DNA of 33,835 bases from Clostridium sp. GTDB taxonomy: Bacteria; Bacillota; Clostridia; Peptostreptococcales; Peptostreptococcaceae. Each line of letters starts with the position of its first letter. Position 1 is the first letter of the stretch. The stretch covers positions 1 through 33,835 of the forward strand of contig JALFMW010000335.1 of the NCBI GenBank assembly GCA_022782605.1, read 5' to 3'. This document shows positions 26,241-32,880 of the stretch, in pieces. A program made the position numbers and the translations under genes. The notes below the pieces were generated by a model. That model saw only the letters and a program-made list of their open reading frames with translations, did not search any database and had not been told where the DNA came from.

Positions 26241-26278
26241 TAATAAAAAATAAAACCTCTTCTGAGACAGAAGAGGTT
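26241..26278 (-). terminator. SAM riboswitch terminator before metK
   Basis: The minus-strand RNA has an 11-bp perfect stem (AACCTCTTCTG with its complement, 3-nt loop) followed by TTTATTTTTT. The upstream GAGGTTA-GTTAATTA can instead pair with TAATTAACCTC, forming the antiterminator. Confidence 0.93.
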
Positions 26279-26306
26279 AATTATAATTTTTAATATCTAA
26301 TTAACT

Positions 26307-26413
26307 AACCTCATCTCTCAAACGTTTTCGTTTTGTAGGAATTAGCACCGTCTCCTAATGGGGTGGTTGCTGGGCTTCACAGGGCCTGTCCCTCTGCCTC
26401 TCTTGATAAGGTG
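26307..26413 (-). promoter_or_regulatory. SAM-I (S-box) riboswitch
   Basis: The minus-strand RNA has the S-box blocks CTTATCAAGAGAGGCAGAGG, GACAGGCCCTGTGAAGCCC, AGCAACC, GGTGCTAATTCC and a 3' GAGATGAG. P1 is ACCTTATC with GATGAGGT. SAM binding stabilises P1, frees the terminator and shuts off metK. The rest of the 408-bp metK-yyaC gap holds the metK promoter, a small hairpin at 26411-26428 and AT-rich DNA in front of yyaC. Confidence 0.97.
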
Positions 26414-26457
26414 TAATAAACATTACACATATTTAAATTTTAAATTTTGATAATTAC

Positions 26458-26486
26458 ATAATAACCTTTTTATCATATCATGTCAA
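26458..26486 (-). promoter_or_regulatory. Promoter of metK
   Basis: On the minus strand TTGACA (26481-26486) and TATTAT (26458-26463) are 17 bp apart. The predicted transcript starts about 38 nt before the aptamer. Confidence 0.85.
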
Positions 26487-26612
26487 CTATTTATTTTATG
26501 AACATACAGGCAAATATCATCATATTATAATATATAAGTTATTTTATGTATTTTAAAGTTATGTATTTTTTTATTATATAGTTCATATATTTTTGAAGGG
26601 AGGTAAGTTCCT

Positions 26613-27122
26613 ATGTATTTAGCCAAAGTGAACTATAAAAAAGAAAATGTCGTAGAAGTTTTAAGCTTAATACTCAAAGATATAATTAATGAAAATACTG
26701 TTGTTATTTGTATAGGAACAGATCGTGCTATAGGAGATGCATTAGGTCCTTTAGTCGGTACTATGCTTAAAAATAGCGACTTTAAATATCCTGTTTACGG
26801 TACCTTAGATAATCCTATTCATGCTTTAAACATATATGAATCTATTGATCAAATTAAAGAAAAACACCCTAGCAGCGAATTCTTAGCAATCGACGCTTGT
26901 TTAGGTTCTATAAATAATATTGGAAATATTCAAATCAGGAAAGGTCCAATTCTTCCTGGCAAAGGTGTAGGTAAAAAACTCCCGCAAATTGGATCTCATT
27001 CAATCGTGGGTATTGTTGATAAAGTAGATGAAAATAACAGATTTTCATTTAATAACGTAAGACTGAACTTTATACTAGAATTAGCAGAAACTATTGCTCT
27101 TTCAATTTTATTATCAACTTAA
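26613..27122 (+). CDS. yyaC: Spore protease YyaC (DUF1256)
   Basis: YyaC is a sporulation protein with a fold like the hydrogenase-maturation protease HybD; its target is unknown. The 169-residue protein has VVICIGTDRAIGDALGPLVG (about 31-50), YGTLDNPIHA and FLAIDACLG, the acidic positions matching the putative metal site. GKKLPQIGSHSIVGIVD follows. The ribosome binding site is AAGGGAGG. In Bacillus the gene is expressed in the forespore under sigma-F. I could not find a convincing sigma-F or sigma-G promoter here. It is one of only four plus-strand genes and converges on mreB/mbl. Confidence 0.9.
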   Translation: MYLAKVNYKKENVVEVLSLILKDIINENTVVICIGTDRAIGDALGPLVGTMLKNSDFKYPVYGTLDNPIHALNIYESIDQIKEKHPSSEFLAIDACLGSINNIGNIQIRKGPILPGKGVGKKLPQIGSHSIVGIVDKVDENNRFSFNNVRLNFILELAETIALSILLST

Positions 27123-27152
27123 TCATCTGTTAATTATCCATATAATTATATT

Positions 27153-27200
27153 AAAAAAGGCATAAACACCTTAACTTTAATTTAGTGTTTATGCCATTTT
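27153..27200. terminator. Bidirectional terminator between yyaC and mbl
   Basis: GGCATAAACAC pairs with GTGTTTATGCC over a 15-nt loop. It is preceded by AAAAAA and followed by a T-rich tract, so it can serve both convergent genes. Confidence 0.85.
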
Positions 27201-27206
27201 ATATTT

Positions 27207-28238
27207 TTATTTTTTATTTCTTCTTTTGAATGTTCCACCAGTTTCTAGTAAGTCTAAAGTACTTAATGATGATCCTGTTCCCCTTGCAACACAAGATAAA
27301 GGTTCATCTGCAACTGTCACTTTAATTCCTGTAGCTTCTTCTATTCTTTTATCTAAGTTTTTAAGTAGTGCTCCTCCACCTGTCATAACTATACCTGATG
27401 TACTTATATCAGCTGCTAATTCTGGTGGTGTTTTTTCCAATACTGATTTAGTTGTAGCAACTATTTGTTTTATACATTCTTCTAATGCTTCTGCTATTTC
27501 TAATGAACTTACTTCTATCGTTTCAGGAAGTCCTTTTATCATATTTCTACCGCTAATTTTCATAGTTTGTTCATTATTGTCATCTTTCATAGCAGTACCT
27601 ATTTCTATCTTAAGTTGTTCTGCACTTCTATCCCCTATAAGAAGATTATGCTTCTTCTTAATATAAGCACTTATAGCTGCATCAAACTTATCTCCACCTA
27701 TTTTTATAGAGTCACTAACTACAGCTCCTCCTAAAGATATAACTGCTATGTCTGTAGTTCCTCCACCTATATCTATAACCATATTTCCATTTGGTAAAGA
27801 TATATCCATTCCAGCTCCAATTGCTGCAGCTATAGGTTCCTCTATTATATACACTTCTCTTGCTCCAGCTTCTCTTGTTGCATCTTCAACAGCTCTTTTT
27901 TCAACTTCTGTTACACCTGTTGGTACACAAACCATTATTCTTGGCATAACTAATCTTCCAAATCCTTTTTTCTCTACTACTCTTTCAGTAAAGTATTTAA
28001 GCATTTTTTCTGTTACTTCATAATCAGATATTACACCATCTTTTAATGGTCTTATCGCCACTATATTAGCAGGTGTTCTTCCTATCATTTTTCTTGCTTC
28101 ATGTCCAACTGCTAAAACTGTATTTGTATTTTTTTCTATTGCTACTACAGATGGTTCTTCTAAAACTATACCTTTTCCATCTACATATACCAATACATTT
28201 GCCGTACCTAAATCTATTCCTATATCTGCTCCAGCCAT
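27207..28238 (-). CDS. mbl: MreB/Mbl-family actin-like cell-shape protein
   Basis: This is a bacterial actin that guides peptidoglycan synthesis along the sidewall. The 343-residue protein has the phosphate-1 loop DIGIDLGTANVLVYV (about 5-19), PRIMVCVPTGVTEVEKRAV, EEPIAAAIGAG, phosphate-2 IDIGGGTTDIAVISLGG and the adenosine motif GIVMTGGGALLKNLD. The C-terminus is basic (FKRRNKK). Position directly after spoIIID matches Bacillus mbl and the mreB of C. difficile in the same place. Sequence alone does not separate MreB, Mbl and MreBH; no mreC or mreD follows, which favours Mbl. It has its own promoter. Confidence 0.88.
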   Translation of the reverse strand: MAGADIGIDLGTANVLVYVDGKGIVLEEPSVVAIEKNTNTVLAVGHEARKMIGRTPANIVAIRPLKDGVISDYEVTEKMLKYFTERVVEKKGFGRLVMPRIMVCVPTGVTEVEKRAVEDATREAGAREVYIIEEPIAAAIGAGMDISLPNGNMVIDIGGGTTDIAVISLGGAVVSDSIKIGGDKFDAAISAYIKKKHNLLIGDRSAEQLKIEIGTAMKDDNNEQTMKISGRNMIKGLPETIEVSSLEIAEALEECIKQIVATTKSVLEKTPPELAADISTSGIVMTGGGALLKNLDKRIEEATGIKVTVADEPLSCVARGTGSSLSTLDLLETGGTFKRRNKK

Positions 28239-28305
28239 ATTTTCACTCCTTTTTAATTCATATATATTAATTTTATAATTTTTCTCATAAAAACCTCTAT
28301 GTTAC

Positions 28306-28334
28306 AAGATATACAAAAAAATAATATAAGTCAA
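28306..28334 (-). promoter_or_regulatory. Promoter of mbl
   Basis: On the minus strand TTGACT (28329-28334) and TATCTT (28306-28311) are 17 bp apart, about 70 bp before the gene. Confidence 0.7.
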
Positions 28335-28516
28335 GAAAAAATGTATGTTTAATCCCACATTTTTATTATCTTATTGTTATTTTTATTTTATGATGTTAAT
28401 TAGTTTTATAATTTTAAATTTAATTTGTTTAAAACATTATTTCTTATAATTTAATAATTACCTACCATATCATTGTATCATATTATAAATATTTTTCATT
28501 AGAATACTTACTTTTC
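28335..28516. other. AT-rich spacer between mbl promoter and spoIIID terminator
   Basis: This makes up most of the 302-bp gap between mbl and spoIIID. It is almost pure A and T, with no ORF having a ribosome binding site and no strong hairpin. It may hold further promoter elements I cannot resolve. Confidence 0.6.
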
Positions 28517-28553
28517 CTATCAAAAAAGTGCAGGATAATCCTACACTTTTTTT
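28517..28553 (-). terminator. Terminator of spoIIID, overlapping its stop codon
   Basis: In minus-strand RNA AAAGTGTAGGAT pairs with the downstream TCCTGCACTTT (one U-G pair) and is followed by TTTTTTG. The last codon and stop (GTG TAG) lie in the left arm. Confidence 0.88.
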
Positions 28554-28798
28554 TCTCTCTCATATTTTAATTTTGTAGCCATACCACCTCTAATATGTCT
28601 CTCTGATTTATTTTTTTCTAAAACTCTCTTAACCTCCAAGGCTAGAGAAGGATTAATTTCTTCTAATCGTTCCGTTACATCCTTATGGATAGTACTTTTA
28701 CTTACTCCAAATGTTTTAGCTGTTTGTCTTACTGTAGTATTTTTTTCTAATATATATTTTGCTACAATAACTGCTCTTTCTTCTATATAAGACCTCAC
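28541..28798 (-). CDS. spoIIID: Sporulation transcription regulator SpoIIID
   Basis: SpoIIID is a small DNA-binding protein that tunes the mother-cell sigma-E regulon. The helix-turn-helix is TVRQTAKTFGVSKSTIHKDV, followed by the basic C-terminal stretch RHIRGGMATKLKYEREKK that adds DNA contacts. I choose GTG at 28798 as the start (MRSYIEERAVIVAKYI), giving 85 residues that line up with Bacillus MHDYIKER. An ATG 21 bases upstream would put the very strong GGGAGGGGAGG Shine-Dalgarno inside the gene. The length is slightly shorter than Bacillus (93). No clear sigma-E promoter was found in the 60 bp between it and the spoIIQ terminator. Confidence 0.95.
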   Translation of the reverse strand: MRSYIEERAVIVAKYILEKNTTVRQTAKTFGVSKSTIHKDVTERLEEINPSLALEVKRVLEKNKSERHIRGGMATKLKYEREKKV

Positions 28799-28845
28799 TA
28801 CCTCCCCTCCCAACTTCATATCCTTATTGATATATATGAAAAAAA

Positions 28846-28889
28846 TACAAAAAATATAACAGGCTCAATCAAATATAATTGAACCTGTT
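28846..28889 (-). terminator. Terminator after spoIIQ
   Basis: The minus-strand RNA forms a 12-bp stem (AACAGGTTCAAT with ATTGAGCCTGTT, one U-G pair, 8-nt loop) followed by ATATTTTTTG. It isolates spoIIID from spoIIQ. Confidence 0.9.
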
Positions 28890-28894
28890 ATGCT

Positions 28895-29539
28895 CTATTC
28901 TAATAAACTCATTGGATTAATAGCTATTTTATTTTTATATGCTTCTAAATGTGTATGTACACCACTTAAACATTCAACATCACTTGTATTTCCTGCATAC
29001 CCTATACATTGCCCTTCTTGGATCTTGTCGCCTTTATTAACTAGCGTATTCTTGCTTAAACTAGAATATATAAGTATTGTATCTTTGTCTTTTTCAGATT
29101 GAATTTTTACAGACATTCCATATTGATCATCATCATATACATCTAGTACTGTCCCCTTAGTTAGTGATTTAATTTCTTGATTTTCATTTGCTTCAACATC
29201 TATTGCTTTATGTATTTCCCAAACTTCTAAAGTTTCTGAATAACTTGGCTCTTTTTCTGAATAACTTCTTATTACTTGATTTCCTAAATAACTGATTTTA
29301 TTATGTTCTTCCTCTTTTGCCTTTGCTAAATTTTGTTCAGAATCTGTAGTAGTTGGAACAACATCTTTTTTCTTATTTTCTGTTAAATGTATTTCATCTT
29401 CTGTTTTTGCTGGAGTATTTTTTGATAATAGATTATCTACATTCTTGTTAGTAAACCAAATACCTCCAATAGCAATTATACAAATACATATAAATAAAGA
29501 TAAATAAAAAGCATCCTTTTCTAATAATTTCTTTTTCAT
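28895..29539 (-). CDS. spoIIQ: Stage II sporulation protein SpoIIQ (LytM/M23 domain)
   Basis: SpoIIQ sits in the forespore membrane and binds SpoIIIAH from the mother cell, forming the engulfment zipper and feeding channel. The 214-residue protein has one transmembrane segment (about 11-29), a polar linker and a C-terminal LytM domain. Zinc-ligand motifs are intact: H110 and D114 (HKAID) and H195, H197 (GVHTHLEA). Bacillus SpoIIQ lacks the first His, whereas C. difficile SpoIIQ keeps it and binds zinc. The usual YxHL histidine is a serine here (IYSSLSK, Ser160), so hydrolytic activity is doubtful. Position between spoIID and spoIIID matches C. difficile. Confidence 0.94.
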   Translation of the reverse strand: MKKKLLEKDAFYLSLFICICIIAIGGIWFTNKNVDNLLSKNTPAKTEDEIHLTENKKKDVVPTTTDSEQNLAKAKEEEHNKISYLGNQVIRSYSEKEPSYSETLEVWEIHKAIDVEANENQEIKSLTKGTVLDVYDDDQYGMSVKIQSEKDKDTILIYSSLSKNTLVNKGDKIQEGQCIGYAGNTSDVECLSGVHTHLEAYKNKIAINPMSLLE

Positions 29540-29572
29540 GTTGTACCTCCAAATATATTAATACATATTCAG

Positions 29573-29601
29573 ATTATTAACCAATAGTTAATATTTATAC
29601 A
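29573..29601 (-). promoter_or_regulatory. Candidate spoIIQ promoter with an inverted repeat
   Basis: On the minus strand TGTATA (29596-29601) precedes GGTTAATAAT (29573-29582), resembling a sigma-F promoter (GYATA and GGnnAnAnT), but the 13-bp spacer is short. The perfect inverted repeat TATTAAC TATTG GTTAATA (29575-29593) spans the spacer and the -10-like element. SpoIIQ is sigma-F dependent in relatives. Confidence 0.3.
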
Positions 29602-29623
29602 ACATTTTTACATATTTTGTTAA

Positions 29624-30646
29624 TTAATATAAATCTTTTATTTTTGTGTCTTTATAGTAATGGAATAATATATCATAGTATTTGTAACCTTTTTGAGACA
29701 TACCTTCTGCGCCCCATTGACTCATTCCAACTCCATGACCATATCCCTTTACTGTAAATTTTATCTCATTTTTATTATAATTAATTGTAAAATTTGCCGA
29801 GTTTAAATTAAATATTTTTCTCATATTAATTCCACTTATTGAAATATTTCCTATTTTTATCGTTTTAACACTTCCACCTTCAGTTCTACTCTTTATATAC
29901 ATTTCTTTATCTAGTTCATTCAAAGATATATTTAATGAAGGATATACATTTTTTATATAATTTATAAATTTACTCTTTTCTATAGAATAAGTAGTTATAT
30001 ATTTAGGAGCTTTTTTCTCATAAGGACTATCTACAGACACTAAGTAAGGATACTGAGTTGAGAAAACATCTTTACTATTTTCTGTTTTACCAGATGATGT
30101 TGAAAAATATAGTGGAAGTATTGCCTTATCATCATACGTTAAAATTTGCCCTTTAGTATCATCTACTGCTTTTTTAATTTTAACATAATCAGTTTTAATC
30201 CAATCTTCACCTTTAGTTTTTTTTAATTTTTCATATGATGTATATGCTTGGCAATGAGCTGAATTAGTACAAACTACTGCATTTCTATGTCCAGATTTAA
30301 TATTATTTTCTTTTTTGTAAATAACATAAGTTCTCGCTGCAATTGCCTGTGATTTTAAAGCTTCTTCATTAAATGTTGACGGCATTTCACTTGCTAAAAC
30401 ACCATATAAATACTCTTCCATATTCATTTTTTCTATTTTATTTTCATCAACATTATAAATGCTTATAGTAGGTGCATCTAAATCAACCGTATCATAATTT
30501 ACTTCATTAATAACTTTATTCTTAATATTCAATATAGGTGTATTATTACTACTATCACTATCATCATAAAATAGTAAACTACTTAATACAGATACTACAA
30601 CTACTGAAAAAGATAATAATAAAATAAAAATAAAAGGTCTTTTCAT
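29624..30646 (-). CDS. spoIID: Stage II sporulation protein D, peptidoglycan lytic transglycosylase
   Basis: SpoIID cuts glycan strands after SpoIIP removes stem peptides and drives engulfment. The 340-residue protein has an N-terminal membrane anchor (FIFILLLSFSVVVVSVLSSLLF, about 5-26, so mother-cell membrane bound). The catalytic Glu87 is in YGVLASEMPS. H120, C126 and C132 have the 6-6 spacing of the zinc ligands H134, C140 and C146 of C. difficile SpoIID. Later motifs are YFSTSSGKTENS and the C-terminal GYGHGVGMSQWGAEGM. It follows murA by 65 bases and has a strong TAGGAGG ribosome binding site. A sigma-E promoter is expected but not evident. Confidence 0.96.
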   Translation of the reverse strand: MKRPFIFILLLSFSVVVVSVLSSLLFYDDSDSSNNTPILNIKNKVINEVNYDTVDLDAPTISIYNVDENKIEKMNMEEYLYGVLASEMPSTFNEEALKSQAIAARTYVIYKKENNIKSGHRNAVVCTNSAHCQAYTSYEKLKKTKGEDWIKTDYVKIKKAVDDTKGQILTYDDKAILPLYFSTSSGKTENSKDVFSTQYPYLVSVDSPYEKKAPKYITTYSIEKSKFINYIKNVYPSLNISLNELDKEMYIKSRTEGGSVKTIKIGNISISGINMRKIFNLNSANFTINYNKNEIKFTVKGYGHGVGMSQWGAEGMSQKGYKYYDILFHYYKDTKIKDLY

Positions 30647-30711
30647 ATATTTTCCTCCTAAGATTTAAGCTTCTTAAATATATGAAAAAACCTCTTTTTT
30701 TATTACATTTA

Positions 30712-31962
30712 TTATTCAACTATTTCTATATTACCGCCTAATGCAGTTATTTTTTTATCAATATCTACATATCCCCTTTGAATATGATAGATTTCACCTA
30801 TTTCAGTTTCACCTTCTGCTATAAGACCACATAGTATTAAGGCTGCTCCTGCTCTTAAGTCAGTAGCATTTACTTTAGCTCCATATAACTTTTCTACACC
30901 TTCTACAATAGCACTTCTACCTTCTATTTTTATGTTAGCACCCATTCTATTGAATTCTGCCACATGCATAAATCTATTTTCAAATACTGTTTCTATTACT
31001 ACACCAGTTCCTTTAGACACAGTAAGCATAGCCATAAATTGAGCCTGAACATCTGTAGGGAATCCTGGATGTGGTAAAGTTTTTATATCTACTGCTTTTA
31101 ATTTTTCAGGTCCTATTACTCTTATAGATTTATCCATTTCTATAACTTCACAACCAGCTTCTCTTAATTTAGCAGTTACAGGTTTTAAGTGCTCTAATAT
31201 TACATTTTCAACAGTTATATCTCCTTTTGTCATAGCAGCAGCTACCATGAAAGTTGCAGCTTCTATTCTATCTGGTATTACATCATGTTCTGTAGCTGTT
31301 AATTCTTTAACACCTTTTATTCTTATTGTATTAGTACCAGCACCTTTAACATCAGCACCCATTTCATTTAAGAAGTTGGCTAAATCAACTATTTCTGGCT
31401 CTTCAGCTGCATTTTCTATTATAGTCGTTCCTTCTGCTAAAACTGCAGCCATCATTATATTTTCAGTTGCTCCAACTGATGGGAAGTCTAAGTATAACTT
31501 ACTACCAACTAGTTTATCAGTTTTTGCTTCAACAAATCCATGATCCATAACAACATCAGCACCTAATGCTTTAAATCCTTTTAGATGTAAGTCTATTGGT
31601 CTAGTACCTATAGCACATCCTCCTGGCATAGATATTTTTGTTTGATTGAATCTTGCAAGTAATGGTCCCATTACTAAGAAAGAAGCTCTCATCTTTCTAA
31701 CTAATTCATATGGAGCATCATATGTTGTTAAATTAGTTGCATCTACTGTTAAAGTAGTTCCTTCGTATTCAACTTCAGCACCTAAGTGTCTTAATAAGTC
31801 AGATATAACATGTACATCTTTTAAGTTTGGTACTTCTCTAAGTACCGATTTTCCTTTTGCTAATAAAGTTGCTGCTATTATTGGTAATACCGCATTTTTT
31901 GCACCATCTATTCTAACACTTCCATTAAGTGGACTACTTTTTCTTACTATTATTTTAGCCAT
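30712..31962 (-). CDS. murA: UDP-N-acetylglucosamine 1-carboxyvinyltransferase
   Basis: MurA adds enolpyruvate from PEP to UDP-GlcNAc, the first committed step of peptidoglycan synthesis and the fosfomycin target. The 416-residue protein has [15 protein letters not shown] (PEP and UDP-GlcNAc contact, Lys22), [16 protein letters not shown] and active-site Cys116 in [14 protein letters not shown]. Cys, not Asp, at this position predicts fosfomycin sensitivity. [17 protein letters not shown] and the C-terminal [13 protein letters not shown] also match the family. Synteny with ywmB and spoIID matches murAA of Bacillus. It starts 21 bases after ywmB, with a TGAGGAGAG ribosome binding site. Confidence 0.97.
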   Translation of the reverse strand: MAKIIVRKSSPLNGSVRIDGAKNAVLPIIAATLLAKGKSVLREVPNLKDVHVISDLLRHLGAEVEYEGTTLTVDATNLTTYDAPYELVRKMRASFLVMGPLLARFNQTKISMPGGCAIGTRPIDLHLKGFKALGADVVMDHGFVEAKTDKLVGSKLYLDFPSVGATENIMMAAVLAEGTTIIENAAEEPEIVDLANFLNEMGADVKGAGTNTIRIKGVKELTATEHDVIPDRIEAATFMVAAAMTKGDITVENVILEHLKPVTAKLREAGCEVIEMDKSIRVIGPEKLKAVDIKTLPHPGFPTDVQAQFMAMLTVSKGTGVVIETVFENRFMHVAEFNRMGANIKIEGRSAIVEGVEKLYGAKVNATDLRAGAALILCGLIAEGETEIGEIYHIQRGYVDIDKKITALGGNIEIVE

Positions 31963-31983
31963 CTTTGTCTCTCCTCACTAAAC

Positions 31984-32721
31984 TTAATAATCTAATTTTA
32001 TTATTGGTGTAGCTATGTATATTAAAGTTTTATCTTCATTTTTGCTATACCTAATTCCTATATTTAAATTAATCTTACTTTCAAAATATTCTAAATTATT
32101 TTCTGTTAACAAATTACTATATGCTGTTACAGAAACAAAATCTTTATCTCTAATTGTGTCTATTGACTTTGCATTCATATTATACAATATATTTTCTAAA
32201 ATATCATTACATTTATATATTTGTAAATTTTTTGTATATTCTCCAACTATACAAAATGAAATTTCCACATTATCTGAATATTTATTTAATAATTTATCTA
32301 ACCTTTTATAAATATCCACTATATTTTTATATACTTTATTGTTTGATATGTCAATAATTATATAGTATTCTTTATTATTTTTTTTGATTGCTGCAAAAGA
32401 TATACTGTAATTATTATCCTTTACTTTTGCATATATTTTAACTTCTTTATTTTGTTTTTTTATATTCCATTTTATTTTATTTTTATTAATACCAAAACAA
32501 TTTATAGTATCTATACAAATATTTTTAATATCTTTTTCAGTTTTTTCATTTGAAACAGTACTATTTATTTTTATATCATAGTATTTAAATTTTGCATTAG
32601 TTTGTTTAAACGTTTCTATGAAATTATCAGTCCAGTTATTACCTTCTATATTTGCATAAGATATAAATATACTAAGAACAAATAATAGTAAAAAAGTTGT
32701 AATAAATTTTACACTCTTCAT
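31984..32721 (-). CDS. YwmB-family exported protein of unknown function
   Basis: The 245-residue protein starts with a hydrophobic signal or anchor (FITTFLLLFVLSIFISY, about 6-22), followed by a hydrophilic, Lys- and Asn-rich domain. It lies immediately upstream of murA and spoIID, the place of ywmB (DUF1779, TATA-binding-protein-like fold) in Bacillus. Mid-protein features such as KIWAKVK-like KIYAKVKDNN and SVTAYSNLL fit that family weakly. I recognise it mainly from synteny, signal peptide and size; the function is unknown even in Bacillus. The ribosome binding site is AAGGGGG. A short hairpin (32736-32760) stands just before it in the RNA. It is probably co-transcribed with murA. Confidence 0.75.
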   Translation of the reverse strand: MKSVKFITTFLLLFVLSIFISYANIEGNNWTDNFIETFKQTNAKFKYYDIKINSTVSNEKTEKDIKNICIDTINCFGINKNKIKWNIKKQNKEVKIYAKVKDNNYSISFAAIKKNNKEYYIIIDISNNKVYKNIVDIYKRLDKLLNKYSDNVEISFCIVGEYTKNLQIYKCNDILENILYNMNAKSIDTIRDKDFVSVTAYSNLLTENNLEYFESKINLNIGIRYSKNEDKTLIYIATPIIKLDY

Positions 32722-32814
32722 AATAAATCCCCCTTAAATAAAGTAACTATTTCTTTATTTAAATTATTGACATTATTAAGAAGGATATACGATTTATTAT
32801 ACGAATCATCTTAT

Positions 32815-32850
32815 TATAAAAAAGGTTATATACTTTTTGTATATAACCTT
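32815..32850 (-). terminator. Terminator after glmS
   Basis: The minus-strand RNA forms a perfect 12-bp stem (AAGGTTATATAC with its complement, 5-nt loop) followed by UUUU-rich RNA. Confidence 0.9.
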
Positions 32851-32880
32851 CAATATTAATAATTATCTATTGTCAAAATA

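Noticed and set aside
26520-26612. Sigma-F or sigma-G promoter for yyaC
   Set aside because: CATATTA near 26524 resembles a sigma-G -10, but the -35 does not match and the position is far from the gene.
27226-28023. Open frames on the plus strand over mbl
   Set aside because: They are antisense shadows of the MreB/Mbl frame, with low-complexity Ser/Pro/Ile translations.
28820-28857. Sigma-E promoter for spoIIID (TCATATA region)
   Set aside because: A -35-like TCATATA is present, but no -10 resembling CATACANT lies at the right distance.
30680-30705. Terminator between murA and spoIID
   Set aside because: The A-run, GAGG, T-run string would form only an A-U stem with a 4-nt loop. It is too weak to call.
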